A stretch of DNA of 64,000 nucleotides from Salivita marina (GCA_038144425.1 JAYQNS010000002.1:1034670-1098669), one strand, 5' to 3'; shown: positions 43,216 through 56,749, numbered from the stretch's first letter. Translations and numbers: made by a program. Notes: generated by a model not told the origin, from the sequence alone.

Positions 43216-44402
43216 ATGCTCATCGATTTTTTCTTCACCCTTCGCCGCCACCAGGTGCCGGTAACGATTCGGGAACTGCTTGACCTGATTGAAGGGCTCA
43301 AGCATCGCCTGGTGTATAGCGATGTCGACGAGTTCTATCAGGTGTCTCGGGCCATCATGGTCAAGGACGAAAAGCACTACGATAAGTTCGACCAAGCTTT
43401 TGGGGTGTATTTCAAGGGCTTGGAAGACCTTCAGGGGCTTCTTGAGTCCCTGATCCCCGACGAATTTCTCCGCCGCGAATTCGAGCGCTCCCTTACCGCC
43501 GAGGAGCTCGAAAAGATTGAAAGCATGGGCGGCCTTGAGAAGCTCATCGAAGAATTCCGTAAGGCCAAGGAGTCTGCGGAAAAGGGCGGTGAGGGCGAAG
43601 GCGAAGGAGAAGAGCCCGGCGAGGGCGGCAAGGGGGAACAGGAGGGGCAGGGCGGTCAGGGCCCCAACGGTTCCGGCGGCCGAGGCGGGAAGGGCAAGAA
43701 AAAGAAGGGCAAGAAGGCCTGGGATCGCCGAGCCTACAAAAACCTTGATGATTCCGTTGAGCTTGGCACGCGTAACATCAAGCTTGCCCTGCGGCGCCTG
43801 CGGAAGTTGGCCCGCACCGGTAAGGAAGATGAGCTCGACATGGACGGGACCATCCGGTCTACCGCCCATAACGGCGGGCTGCTTGATATCCGCCTCCAGG
43901 CCGAGCGGAAGAACACGGTGAAGGTGCTGTGCTTCTTCGACGTGGGCGGCTCCATGGATGCGCACGTGAAGATCTGCGAAGAGCTCTTCTCTGCCGCGCG
44001 CACCGAGTTCAAGCACATGGAGTATTTTTATTTCCACAACTTCATCTATGAGTCGGTGTGGAAGGACAATCGGCGGCGCATGGCGGAACGGTTGGCCACC
44101 TGGGATGTGCTCCACAAGTACCCGTCGGACTACAAGGTGGTTTTCGTAGGCGATGCCACCATGGCGCCCTACGAAATTACCCATTCGGGGGGAGCGTGGA
44201 GCACTGGAACGAAGAGCCCGGAGCCCTGTGGATGCAGCGCCTAGCCGGGGTGTACAACAATCTGGTGTGGATCAACCCCACGCCCCAGGACACCTGGGAA
44301 TACTCCGGGTCCGTGGAACTGATTCGAGGCCTGGTGGGGGGGCAGATGTATCCCCTGACTATCGCGGGCCTGGAAGAAGCCATGGGCGTCCTGTCCAAGT
44401 AA
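43216..44402 (+). pseudogene. VWA-domain (CoxE-like) protein, split by one missing base
   Basis: Two frames encode one ~395-residue von Willebrand A protein. Part one holds a helical N-terminal region, a Gly/Glu/Lys low-complexity linker (about residues 115-170) and the start of the VWA domain with a MIDAS-like FFDVGGSMDAH; it fails after YEITHSGG. Part two continues SVEHWNEEPGALWMQRL to MGVLSK. Adding one G to the six-G run at 44187-44192 joins them. It is the usual partner of the MoxR ATPase just upstream. Probably a sequence error. Confidence 0.85.
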
Positions 44403-44405
44403 ATC

Positions 44406-48335
<3,930 letters not shown>

Positions 48336-48534
48336 GGGGGCGATTACCAGCCATCGGATCGCATTTTCGAAACGCTTGCGTAACACTTTCGAGGGGAGTA
48401 GCGTTCGCTTCAAATTGGTCACTAACCCCAGCGGTTTCGGGGTAAGCAAGGGTCATGCGGCACTCCCCACATACTGCCTCATTCCGCTCAAACCTATTTT
48501 CTTCCCGGTGCCCCGCGTTAGGGGAGCGTCACCG

Positions 48535-49725
48535 GTGAAGGCGCGCGTGCTCGTCATCGACCAGCGGGAGGACGAGCGCGCTTGGCTGGAAGCCACGCTC
48601 CAGAAGGATGGGTTTCAGGTGTGCTGCGCGGCGTCATCCGGGGCGGGGCTTTCCGAACTTGCCCGCTGTAGCGCCGATCTGGTGTTGTGCGATCTGAGCC
48701 TCACCGACGAGCATGGGGAAGGACTGCTGCCCCGTCTTCATCGCGAGCGCCCGGAGCTGCCCGTGGTGGTGCTCACGGGGGACGCTCAGGACAGCACGCT
48801 GGGGCGCGCCATGGGACAGGGGGCAGCCGATTTTCTGGCTAGGCCCCTAGGGGATGCGGCGGGCGTCCATCACGCCGTCTCCTGCGCCCTCGAACGCTTC
48901 CGCCTCCGTGATGAAAACGAACGAGTGAAGGGTGAGCTTGAGACGGCGAATGCCGAGCTGCGGCTGGCGCTCGAGGCGCTGCACCGCGACCAAGCCGCGG
49001 GGCGCCAGCTTCAGGAGGGCATGCTGCCGGAGACGCCCGTAGCCATCGGCGGCGTCACCTTTTCCCATAAGATCCTTCCATCCCTTTATCTTTCCGGCGA
49101 TTACGTCGACTACTTCCCCATCACCGACCAGCACGCGCTGTTTTACCTGGCCGATGTATCAGGTCATGGGGCACCCTCGGCCTTCGTCACCGTATTGCTC
49201 AAGCAATTTTCCAATCGCCTGCGCCGGGAATACCGGCCCCACATGCTTGAGCATCCGGACGATATTTTGAGCTGGCTCAATCAGGAACTCCTCGATAGCC
49301 ATCTGCAACGTCATGTCGCCTTATTTCTAGGTATTCTCGACTTCGGTCAGGGTGTCCTCCGCTGCGCCAATGCGGGCCACTTTCCCGAGCCGCGGTTGGT
49401 GACGGACGCAGGGGTAGAGCGCCTGGCTTTGAAGGGTAAGCCCCTGGGCCTTTTCGAGGCGCCGAACTTTCAGGTGCTGGAGAAAAACCTTCCGGAAGCC
49501 TTCTCCCTGATGCTGTTCTCCGATGGCGTGCTGGATGTGCTGTCGGAGGCGGCGCTGGCTGGAAAGGATGAGCAGCTCGATGCCCTCGCTGTGGCCGCCC
49601 AGGGCCAGCTGCCGAAGCTGTGGTCCTTGCTGGCGCCGGAGGGCGCGGAGGCGCTCCCGGACGATGTGGCCTGCCTGCTGCTTTCCCAGGGGGCCTCGGG
49701 TCGCGACGCGCGGGAGCTCTCATGA
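48535..49725 (+). CDS. Response regulator with PP2C-type phosphatase output
   Basis: 396-residue protein. Receiver domain at residues 2-120 with phospho-acceptor Asp in LVLCDLSLTD and the Thr/Lys-side VVVLTGDAQ; a coiled-coil linker (ENERVKGELETANAELRLAL); then a SpoIIE/RsbU-like PP2C domain with GDYVDYFPI, LADVSGHGAPSAF and FSDGVLDVLSE metal-binding Asp residues. It lacks the HATPase kinase domain found in HsbR. It would dephosphorylate a STAS protein, encoded next with an ATGA overlap. GTG 48535 chosen for its RBS (GGGGAG) and for the start of the receiver. Confidence 0.88.
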   Translation: MKARVLVIDQREDERAWLEATLQKDGFQVCCAASSGAGLSELARCSADLVLCDLSLTDEHGEGLLPRLHRERPELPVVVLTGDAQDSTLGRAMGQGAADFLARPLGDAAGVHHAVSCALERFRLRDENERVKGELETANAELRLALEALHRDQAAGRQLQEGMLPETPVAIGGVTFSHKILPSLYLSGDYVDYFPITDQHALFYLADVSGHGAPSAFVTVLLKQFSNRLRREYRPHMLEHPDDILSWLNQELLDSHLQRHVALFLGILDFGQGVLRCANAGHFPEPRLVTDAGVERLALKGKPLGLFEAPNFQVLEKNLPEAFSLMLFSDGVLDVLSEAALAGKDEQLDALAVAAQGQLPKLWSLLAPEGAEALPDDVACLLLSQGASGRDARELS

Positions 49726-50225
49726 CGCAAGGACGCATCCTCCTAGGGGAACACAAGGGCGTGTATCTCCTGAAATTTGTAGGCGACGTCAGGGTGAATC
49801 TCTGTGTCACCATGGATACCTGCTTGCGGGAAGTGCTGGATCAGGAGAATTTCTGCTCAGCGCTCGTCGATCTGTCTGAAACCGACGGCATCGACAGCAC
49901 GGCGCTTGGGCTTCTGGCTCGCCTGTCTTTGGAGACGAAGCAGCGCTACGGCGCCGTTCCGACGCTGATTTCTACCCGCGGGGATATTACCCGCATCCTC
50001 GAAACCATGGGCTTTGACGATATCTTCAACCTGATCGATGAGCCCCTGGAGTGCCCTAGCCAGCTGGGGGAGCGCCCCCTTATGGAGTGCTGCGACGAAG
50101 ACGCTCGGCAACGGGTGTTGGAGGCGCACCGGACCCTCATGGCCCTAAACGACGACAACCGGTCCCGCTTTCAGGACCTGGTCTCCACCCTCGAGCAGGC
50201 GCCGCCGATCTCCGCCGTTTCCTAA
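49722..50225 (+). CDS. STAS-domain anti-sigma-factor antagonist
   Basis: 167-residue protein with a STAS domain in the first ~105 residues (GVYLLKFVGDVRVNLC, VDLSETDGIDSTALGLLARL) and the phosphorylatable Ser in IDST, and a helical C-terminal tail with HRTLMALNDDNRSRFQDLV. In partner-switching systems the unphosphorylated form binds an anti-sigma factor. The PP2C response regulator immediately upstream overlaps it by four bases and is the likely phosphatase; the cognate kinase is not in the window. Confidence 0.88.
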   Translation: MTQGRILLGEHKGVYLLKFVGDVRVNLCVTMDTCLREVLDQENFCSALVDLSETDGIDSTALGLLARLSLETKQRYGAVPTLISTRGDITRILETMGFDDIFNLIDEPLECPSQLGERPLMECCDEDARQRVLEAHRTLMALNDDNRSRFQDLVSTLEQAPPISAVS

Positions 50226-50406
50226 GCGGGAAACCAGTGCCGGGTGCGATTGGCGAAGGCCACGAGGGACAGCATCACCGGCACCTCCACCAGAACCCCC
50301 ACCACCGTTGCCAGCGCGGCCCCGGAATTGAGGCCAAAGAGGGCGATGGCAACGGCGACCGCCAGCGCCTGAAATACTGCGGGAAATAGCGTTCAAAGCG
50401 TCCCAT
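50222..50406 (-). pseudogene. acr3: Remnant of arsenite exporter Acr3
   Basis: The ATG at 50406 gives MGRFERYFP, the N terminus of Acr3 exporters, but within ten codons the sequence jumps to the last ~50 residues of the family in another frame (ALAVAVAIALFGLNSGAAL, TVVGVLVEVPVMLSLV, RTRHWFPA-stop). The ~900 bases that encode the other helices are absent. It follows the arsC stop by 10 bases, the normal arsC-acr3 order. The junction looks like an internal deletion; misassembly is the alternative. Confidence 0.75.
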
Positions 50407-50416
50407 GGCAGGTTCC

Positions 50417-50904
50417 TTAGCATCGGGGATGGGTGGCGGCGAGGGCGGAAAGGTCGTGCAGCCGCGCGCGAATGGCCGCAATGACTTCGACGAAGGCCTG
50501 GCTTTGCGCGGTACCTGCAAGCAGGGACGGATCGGGCAGGCCCCAGTGCAGGCGCTGGGACTGGCCGAGCCAGACGGATCGGGCAGGCCCCAGTGCAGGC
50601 GCTGGGCCTGGCCGAGCCAGAGGGGGCAGGGCTCCTTCGCCGCGCGGTCGCACACCGTGATTACCACGTCCGGCCCCCAGGCTTCGTAGCGATCCCAGCC
50701 TTCGCTGCACAGTCCCTCTGTCGAGATCCCCGCGTGGCTCAGCGCCTCTAGAGTTGCCGGGTGCACTTCCCCAGCCGGTTCGCTCCCGGCACTGTGAACG
50801 ATGACCTCGGGCCCTGCCTCGGCCCGGGCGATGGCTTCAAAGAGAATGCTTCGGCACCGATTATGGGTGCACAGAACGAGGACTTTCAGCGGTGGGGTGG
50901 TCAT
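50417..50904 (-). pseudogene. arsC: Arsenate reductase ArsC (LMW-phosphatase type) disrupted by a 47-bp duplication
   Basis: The start is intact: TTPPLKVLVLCTHNRCRS with the CX5R active-site loop of thioredoxin/mycothiol-type arsenate reductase, then VVITVCDRAAKEPCPLW. At 50528-50621 a 47-bp unit encoding LGQAQRLHWGLPDP occurs twice in tandem (one mismatch), shifting the frame. Removing one copy gives a continuous ~146-residue ArsC ending LSALAATHPRC. Together with the Acr3 remnant downstream it marks a dead arsenic-resistance operon. Confidence 0.85.
50528..50621. repeat. 47-bp tandem duplication inside arsC
   Basis: Two adjacent copies of a 47-base unit (50528-50574 and 50575-50621), differing at one base (A at 50560, C at 50607). 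The length is not a multiple of three, so arsC is frameshifted. Confidence 0.9.
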
Positions 50905-51022
50905 CGCTAGGGCTCGCAGGATTTGGGGGATTCGTGGCCATGGGGGCGCCTCGGCTTTTACCCCGTCCAAAGGCTAGGCCATCTATGTGACAGAACGATG
51001 GCGAGGGCCGCGGGGCTTCGGT

Positions 51023-51478
51023 TTAGGCGCCCAGCACCGCCGCCCGGGCGCGCTGCTTACTGGTAATGACGTCGCTGTGGCGGACGTAGAGCAAATCAGC
51101 GATGCGCTTAATCAGGTGCTGCTCGTGCTGGTCGAGATTGCCGTCGGCGAAGGCGACCTTCCACAGCTGTTCCACGATAGCGACGCGGGCCTCGGCGTCG
51201 CAGTGGGCGTTGATGAGGGAGGTGAACTGGAAAAGATCGTGGGCCTCTTCCACGGCCGCTTCCGCTTCCGCCATGAGCGTTTGGCCCACCTCGGCGGAAC
51301 AGCCGCTCTGGGCCATGAGAAGGTTTAGGAGGGCCTCCCGCTCTTGGGGATCATAGGTGCCATCGGCGCGCATGATCTCCGCCATCAGAGCCGCGCTCGC
51401 GGCGAGCACGGGATCGGGCTGGGCAGCATCCGTCATCTCGGGGTTTAGCCAGCGTTTCAGCGAATCGAGGAAGGCCAT
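51023..51478 (-). CDS. TerB-family (tellurite resistance-like) protein
   Basis: 151-residue all-helical protein with two metal-binding-like acidic motifs of the TerB fold: MRADGTYDPQEREAL in the first helical pair and VAFADGNLDQHEQHLIKRIADLL in the second. Single-domain TerB proteins are common in proteobacteria and most have no proven link to tellurite. The ATG overlaps the dusA stop (TGATG), so it is translated with dusA. Confidence 0.88.
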   Translation of the reverse strand: MAFLDSLKRWLNPEMTDAAQPDPVLAASAALMAEIMRADGTYDPQEREALLNLLMAQSGCSAEVGQTLMAEAEAAVEEAHDLFQFTSLINAHCDAEARVAIVEQLWKVAFADGNLDQHEQHLIKRIADLLYVRHSDVITSKQRARAAVLGA

Positions 51479-52482
51479 CAGGCGGCATCCTTCAACAGGG
51501 ATAGGGCCTTCGTTAGGAGGGCGGGCTTAGCCCCTTCCTGCCGCGCGCCTTCCGAGAGGAGGCGGCGGAAGCGGCGCGCCCCGGGGCGGCCCTGCACCAA
51601 GCCGAGGAGGGGGCGGGTAAGGGTTCCAAGGGGTACGCCCTCGGCGAACTGGGCCTCGGCGTAGGCGCCATAGGCTTCAAGCACCGCGGCGAGGGACGGC
51701 GCAGGGGTCTCGGGAGTCAGCAGAGCCCCATGCAGCGTTCCGAGGAGGCAGGGATCGTGGTAAGCGGCCCGGCCGATCATGACGCCGTCGCACTGAGGTA
51801 GGACTGCGCGCACCTCGGCCAGGCTGGTCAGCCCCCCATTGAGGCTGATCGCTAGGGCGGGGAAGGCCCGCTTCAGCGCGAACACCCGCTCGTACTGTAG
51901 CGGAGGCACGGTGCGGTTTTCCTTGGGGGATAGGCCGCCGAGAATAGCCTTTCGGGCGTGCACGATGACGCCGGCAACGCCCGCGTTGGTCAACGCACCC
52001 ACGAAGCGATGGAGATGTTCATCGGTATCGAGATCGAGGGCCGGAGCGTCGCTGCGGGCCGGGCGGGTGATGCCCAGGCGGCACTTCACGGTGACGGGAC
52101 GGTCTGTGGCCCCAGCCATGGCGGCCACGCAGCGGGCCACGGTATCGGGCTCGGCCATGAGGCAGGCCCCGAAGGCTCCGGCCTGCACCCGGTCGCTGGG
52201 GCAGCCTACGTTGAGGTTGATTTCGTCGTAGCCGTAATCCACCCCGATGCGGGTGGCTTCGGCCAGAAGCTCGGGCTCGTTGCCCCCAAGCTGGAGGGCC
52301 ACCGGGTGCTCCTCCGGGGAGAAGGCAAGGTGCCGTTCCCGATCCCCTTTAACAATGGCGTTGCCGTGCACCATCTCCGTGGTGAGCTGGGTATGGGCCC
52401 CAAACAGGCGATGGAGAAACCGACAGTGCCGGTCGGTCCAATCGAGCATGGGGGCGACGGAGAGGGTGGGCCAGGGCTGCAC
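51478..52482 (-). CDS. dusA: tRNA-dihydrouridine(20/20a) synthase DusA
   Basis: 334-residue FMN enzyme that reduces uridine 20/20a in the tRNA D loop. It has SVAPMLDWTDRHCRF at the N terminus, the catalytic Cys in NLNVGCPSDRVQAGAFGACL and the MVHGNAIVKGDRERHL segment that distinguishes DusA from DusB/C. Start is GTG 52482; the next Met lies inside the FMN-binding strand. Divergent from the CocE-like hydrolase and followed by terB. Confidence 0.95.
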   Translation of the reverse strand: MQPWPTLSVAPMLDWTDRHCRFLHRLFGAHTQLTTEMVHGNAIVKGDRERHLAFSPEEHPVALQLGGNEPELLAEATRIGVDYGYDEINLNVGCPSDRVQAGAFGACLMAEPDTVARCVAAMAGATDRPVTVKCRLGITRPARSDAPALDLDTDEHLHRFVGALTNAGVAGVIVHARKAILGGLSPKENRTVPPLQYERVFALKRAFPALAISLNGGLTSLAEVRAVLPQCDGVMIGRAAYHDPCLLGTLHGALLTPETPAPSLAAVLEAYGAYAEAQFAEGVPLGTLTRPLLGLVQGRPGARRFRRLLSEGARQEGAKPALLTKALSLLKDAA

Positions 52483-52590
52483 GGCAGGTCTCGCTTACGG
52501 TGACGGTGGAAGTTTAGCAAAGCCCCGCCCTTGCGCGGGACTGGAGCCCCATGGGATTTTGAGGGCCTCATTTCAGAAAGGGAGACGGGC

Positions 52591-54333
52591 ATGGTCGAGC
52601 GTCGGCGAAGGGAGCAGCGGGCCCTCGGGGGAGTGCTGGGGGCGGTGATGCTGCTCTGCGCGTTGGCGCTGGGCGCGTTAGCGGTCGCGGCGGAGTCCTT
52701 TGGGACCGTGCGCTATCACCAAATGGTGCCTATGCGCGATGACGTGCGCCTAGCGACGGATGTCTACCTGCCTTCGGGCTCCGGGCCCTTTCCCACTCTC
52801 CTGGTGCGGGATATCTACGGGAACGGCTCTGCCCCGGGGCGCCAGCGCTATGCGCGCTGGGCCACGGAAAATGGCTACGCCTTTGTGTTCCAAAACGCGC
52901 GGGGGCGCTACGACTCGGAAGGGCAGTGGTATCCCTATTTTCAGGAGATCCACGACGGCTACGACACCTTAAGCTGGATCGAAGGGCAGCACTGGTCCAA
53001 CGGTAAGGTGGGTATGTTCGGCACCTCCTACCTTGCCTCCGTGCAGTGGCTCGCGGCCCTGGGCCAGCACCCGGCCCTGAAAGCCATTGCCCCGGCCATG
53101 AGCCCCGGGAACTACTACCGGGACGTGGCCTACCCCGGCGGGGCCTTTTCCCTGCTGTCGCGGGCCAGCTGGGGCATTGGGCTCGTGGGAAGCCGCACCA
53201 ATATGAGCTTTCCCATCGATTGGGTATCGGCCATCGATCATCTACCCCTGCGGACCCTGGACCGGAGTTTGGGCTTTGACGTGCCGCACTTTCGGGATTG
53301 GCTGGCGCACCCGACCTACGACGAGTACTGGAAGCCCTTGAACCTTGAGGCCCGGGCGCCGGAAATGGCAGTGCCCGCCCTTAACATTGGGGGCTGGTAC
53401 GACGTCTTCCTCCGCAGCACCCTGGGGAGCTACAGCACCATGAAGCGAGAGGCAGCGACGGCCGAGGCCCGGGCGGGGCAGCGTCTGGTCATCGGTCCCT
53501 GGCCCCATGGCTGGAATGCGAAGACCGTGACCGGCGAGGAAGATTTCGGCCCGGAAGCGCTCATTGACGCGGAGGCGCTCCAGCTCGAGTTCTTTGATCA
53601 CTGGTTAAAGGATGGCCCCGCGCCGTCCGGGGCGCCCGTCAAGCTGTTCGTCATGGGGGAAAACCGCTGGCGTGATGAAGAGGCGTGGCCCCTTGAGCGG
53701 ACCGCCTTTACGCCCTTCTATCTTCACGGTGATGGCCGGCTGGCGCCCGAGCGCCCCGACGCCGACGAGGGGTCTCTGAGCTATCGCTACGATCCGCAGG
53801 ATCCCGTTCCCACCTTGGGTGGAAACATTATGAGGGCGGAGCTTCGGGGAACCTTTGATCAGCGCGCCCTTGATGAGCGCAGCGATATTCTTCGTTTTGA
53901 GACGGACGCGTTTACGGCGCCCCAGGAAATCACTGGCCCCGTGCGCGCCATCCTCTACGCTTCCACGGACGGGGTGGACACGGATTTCATGGCTAAACTT
54001 TCGGTGATCAAGGCCGATAACCGCGTTATGAATTTAGTGGATGGGGTGCTTAGGGGCCGCTTTCGGGAGGGCTACGAAAGGGAGGTCCTTATGGCGCCGG
54101 GGGAGGTGTATCGCCTTGAGCTTGATCTCTGGGCGACGAGCTACCGCCTCGCGCCGGGGGAGCGGCTCAGGCTGGATATCACGAGCAGCAACTTCCCCCG
54201 GCTTGCACGAAACCTAAATACGGGAGAGCCCCTCGGGGAGGGAATGAGCTTCCGCGTGGCAAATCAAAGCGTGTATTTGGATCGCCGCCGGGCCTCCCAT
54301 GTCATGCTCCCCTTGATCCCGACGGACCCCTAG
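52591..54333 (+). CDS. CocE/NonD family hydrolase (X-Pro dipeptidyl-peptidase S15-like), exported
   Basis: 580-residue protein with an N-terminal hydrophobic segment (GGVLGAVMLLCALALGALAVA) that is a signal peptide or anchor. The S15 catalytic core begins YHQMVPMRDDVRLATDVYLP; the nucleophile Ser is in GMFGTSYLASVQW; the Asp and His are expected near NIGGWYDVFL and VIGPWPHGW. A beta-jelly-roll C-terminal domain ends in ISSNFPR-type sequence (DITSSNFPRLARNLNTGE). Substrates range from cocaine-type esters to acyl-amino acids. RBS GGGAG upstream of ATG 52591. Confidence 0.9.
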   Translation: MVERRRREQRALGGVLGAVMLLCALALGALAVAAESFGTVRYHQMVPMRDDVRLATDVYLPSGSGPFPTLLVRDIYGNGSAPGRQRYARWATENGYAFVFQNARGRYDSEGQWYPYFQEIHDGYDTLSWIEGQHWSNGKVGMFGTSYLASVQWLAALGQHPALKAIAPAMSPGNYYRDVAYPGGAFSLLSRASWGIGLVGSRTNMSFPIDWVSAIDHLPLRTLDRSLGFDVPHFRDWLAHPTYDEYWKPLNLEARAPEMAVPALNIGGWYDVFLRSTLGSYSTMKREAATAEARAGQRLVIGPWPHGWNAKTVTGEEDFGPEALIDAEALQLEFFDHWLKDGPAPSGAPVKLFVMGENRWRDEEAWPLERTAFTPFYLHGDGRLAPERPDADEGSLSYRYDPQDPVPTLGGNIMRAELRGTFDQRALDERSDILRFETDAFTAPQEITGPVRAILYASTDGVDTDFMAKLSVIKADNRVMNLVDGVLRGRFREGYEREVLMAPGEVYRLELDLWATSYRLAPGERLRLDITSSNFPRLARNLNTGEPLGEGMSFRVANQSVYLDRRRASHVMLPLIPTDP

Positions 54334-54366
54334 GCCCGTCCTGCTCCCAGGGAAGGGAGGAAGGCT

Positions 54367-55011
54367 GTGCTCAAACTGAAACGGGTGGAGTTGCTATTTC
54401 CCTCGCCGCTTTTGCACTTTGCGGTGCCGGATTGCGAACCCCTGAACGAGGACCTGCTTCGCCTTGGTTATCGTCTCCGGGAAGAAAGCCCGGGCATTCG
54501 GCGTTCCAATCGCCAGGGGTGGCATTCCGGGGGCAATCTTTTCCGCGAGGCCTCTTCGGCGGTGTCCGTCCTTGAATCTTGGATCCACATCGCTCTTGGC
54601 GCAGCGATGGACAAGCTTTCGGCACGGGGCGATGGACCCGATCCAAGATTTCACGTCGATGGTTGGATGAATATCAATCCCCTTGGGGGATTCAACGCGC
54701 CCCACACCCATCCCGATTGCCACTGGTCCGGGGTGTACTACGTCAGCCAGCCCCGGCCCAGGAGCAGGAATGCGGGGATGATTGAGTTCCTCGATCCTCG
54801 ACGAGAGCTCAACGAGTACAAAGGCCTTCGCATCAAGGCGTACAAGGGGCGGAGGGCACTGCTTGGACAGCCCGGCGAGCTTTATCTATTTCCCTCCTAC
54901 TTGCTCCACATGGTCTATCCCAATGACAGCGAAGAGGAACGGGTCTCCATCGCCTTTAACGCGACCTTAAAGGAGGCGGAGGAAGACAGTGAGATCCCCC
55001 TAGGGGAGTAG
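54367..55011 (+). CDS. Putative 2OG-Fe(II) oxygenase (TIGR02466-like)
   Basis: 214-residue protein with the family's jelly-roll core: NINPLGGFNAPHTHPDCHWSG carries the first His and Asp iron ligands, YLLHMVYPN the second His, and the RVSIAFN motif the 2-oxoglutarate-binding Arg. The substrate is unknown. GTG start is preceded by AAGGGAGGAAGG, a strong RBS. It lies 33 bases downstream of the hydrolase gene, probably in the same transcript. Confidence 0.8.
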   Translation: MLKLKRVELLFPSPLLHFAVPDCEPLNEDLLRLGYRLREESPGIRRSNRQGWHSGGNLFREASSAVSVLESWIHIALGAAMDKLSARGDGPDPRFHVDGWMNINPLGGFNAPHTHPDCHWSGVYYVSQPRPRSRNAGMIEFLDPRRELNEYKGLRIKAYKGRRALLGQPGELYLFPSYLLHMVYPNDSEEERVSIAFNATLKEAEEDSEIPLGE

Positions 55012-55053
55012 GGCGCGCTATCATGGGGCGTTCCGCTCTGCGATGGAGACCTC

Positions 55054-56569
55054 ATGACCGTTCGTACCCGTGTCGCCCCGAGTCCTACGGGGGATCCCCA
55101 CGTCGGCACCGCCTATGTGGCGCTATTTAACCTCGCCTTTGCCCGGAGCCAGGGCGGGGAATTTGTGCTGCGCATTGAGGACACGGACCAGGCTCGATCC
55201 ACGGAGGAAAGCGAAGCGGCCATCTTAGAGGCCTTTCGTTGGCTGGGACTGAACTGGGATGAGGGTCCGGAGGTGGGCGGCCCCCACGGGCCCTATCGGC
55301 AAAGCGAACGGGGCGATCTTTACCAGGCTGCGGCGAAGCAGCTTGTGGCGGATGGTCATGCCTTTCCCTGTTTCTGCACCGCCGAGCGCCTCGATGAGGT
55401 TCGCCGGGCTCAGCAGCTTGCAAAGGAGACCCCGCGCTACGACGGCCACTGCCTGAGCCTTTCCCCAGAGGAGGCCGCGGCCCGCATCAGCGCCGGGGAA
55501 TCTCACGTGATTCGCATGAAGATCCCCGAGGCGGGGAGCTGCGTCATCGACGATCTGTTCCGAGGCCCCATAGAAATTGCCTGGTCCCAGATCGATATGC
55601 AGGTGCTCGTGAAGAGCGACGGCATGCCGACTTATCATCTCGCGAATGTGGTGGATGATCACCACATGGCCATCACTCACGTCATTCGCGGGGAAGAGTG
55701 GATCAACTCCGCGCCGAAGCATCGCTTGCTCTATGACTACCTGGGTTGGGAGGCGCCGGTGCTCGCGCACCTGCCCCTGCTGCGGAACCCGGATCGGAGC
55801 AAGCTGTCGAAGCGGAAGAATCCTACGGGGATCAATTACTACCGGCGCATGGGTTATCTGCCCGAGGCGCTAGTGAATTTTCTCGGGCTTATGGGCCATT
55901 CCATGCCAGAGGGGGAGGAGATCTTCGACGTGCAGGCCTTTATTGAGGCCTTCTCCCTAGAGCGCATCACCCTCGGGGCGCCGGTATTCGATCAGGAAAA
56001 GCTGGCCTGGCTGAATGGGCAGTGGCTGCGAGGCCTCTCCGATGAGGCCTTCGCCGATCGGGTCATGGCCTGGGGCCTGAATCGGGAGGCGCTCATGCCC
56101 CTCGTGCCCCTTATCAAGCCCCGGACGGAGCGCCTGTGCGACCTGGCGCCCATGGTGGGCTACCTCCTGGGGGGCGCGCCGTACGCTTGCTCCCGAGGAT
56201 TTCGAGGGCCTGGCCCTCGAAGGAGAGGCGCTCCTTGAGGTGCTTCAGTTTGCACTTTGGCGCTTTGAGGCTCTCAGCGATTGGACCCGGCCCCAGCTCG
56301 TCGCCACGGTGGAGGCCTTGGCGGAAGAATTGGAATTGAAGATCCGGGTGCTACTGGCGCCGCTCTTTGTGGCCCTATCTGGACAAGCCGTGTCCTTGCC
56401 GCTTTACGATTCTCTCGTATTTCTTGGCCCTGATCTCGCCCGGGCCCGGCTCCGGGAGGGGCTTGAGGCCCTGGGAGGGGTGTCGAAAAAGGCCGCCAAG
56501 CGGCTCGAGAAGCGCTACGCGGAATTGGGTTTGAGGGGTGCGGAAGAGGGGCGCTCTGCGGAGAGTTGA
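55054..56569 (+). pseudogene. gltX: Glutamyl-tRNA synthetase, split by one extra base
   Basis: Class I synthetase charging tRNA-Glu. Part one has the HIGH-like PSPTGDPHVG (residues 9-18) and KMSKS-like KLSKRK near residue 250, and ends out of frame after PMVGYLLGG. Part two resumes in another frame at PEDFEGLALEGEALLEVLQF and runs to the normal C terminus, giving ~504 residues. Removing one G from the six-G run at 56169-56174 restores the frame. As the gene is essential and otherwise normal, this is almost certainly a sequence error. The stop codon lies inside the -35 of the tRNA-Ala promoter. Confidence 0.92.
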
Positions 56570-56594
56570 CACCCTCTAAAGGCGTCCATAAACT
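56566..56594 (+). promoter_or_regulatory. Sigma-70 promoter of tRNA-Ala
   Basis: TTGACA (56566-56571), 17-base spacer, TAAACT (56589-56594), then a GC-rich discriminator GCGCCGCC. The -35 overlaps the gltX stop codon. Confidence 0.8.
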
Positions 56595-56638
56595 GCGCCG
56601 CCTTGCTGCCTGGAACCGGCTTCGGGGCCGCAGCATTC

Positions 56639-56714
56639 GGGGCTATAGCTCAGCTGGGAGAGCGCCTGCATGGCATGCAGGAGGTCGGCGGTTCGATCCC
56701 GCCTAGCTCCACCA
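56639..56714 (+). tRNA. tRNA-Ala (anticodon GGC)
   Basis: 76 bases with encoded CCA: acceptor GGGGCTA pairing with TAGCTCC, D arm AGCTCAGCTGGGAGAGC, anticodon stem CCTGC with loop ATGGCAT, T loop GTTCGATCC. Own promoter and terminator. Confidence 0.97.
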
Positions 56715-56724
56715 ACACCGGAAA

Positions 56725-56749
56725 ACGCGGCGCCCGCCGCGTTTTTTTT
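56725..56749 (+). terminator. Terminator after tRNA-Ala
   Basis: ACGCGGCG/CGCCGCGT hairpin (stem ACGCGGC, loop GCCC) followed by eight T, 11 bases after the tRNA. Confidence 0.9.

Noticed and set aside
43171..44184. 337-codon reverse frame across the VWA gene
   Set aside because: Shadow produced by the low-complexity Gly/Glu linker; the forward protein is a clear MoxR partner.
48336..48534. Riboswitch in the 199-base leader of the PP2C regulator
   Set aside because: I looked for c-di-GMP and cobalamin motifs; conserved core sequences are absent.
51023..51478. Tellurite-resistance operon
   Set aside because: Only a lone TerB-fold protein is present; no terC/D/Z genes, and its partner is dusA.
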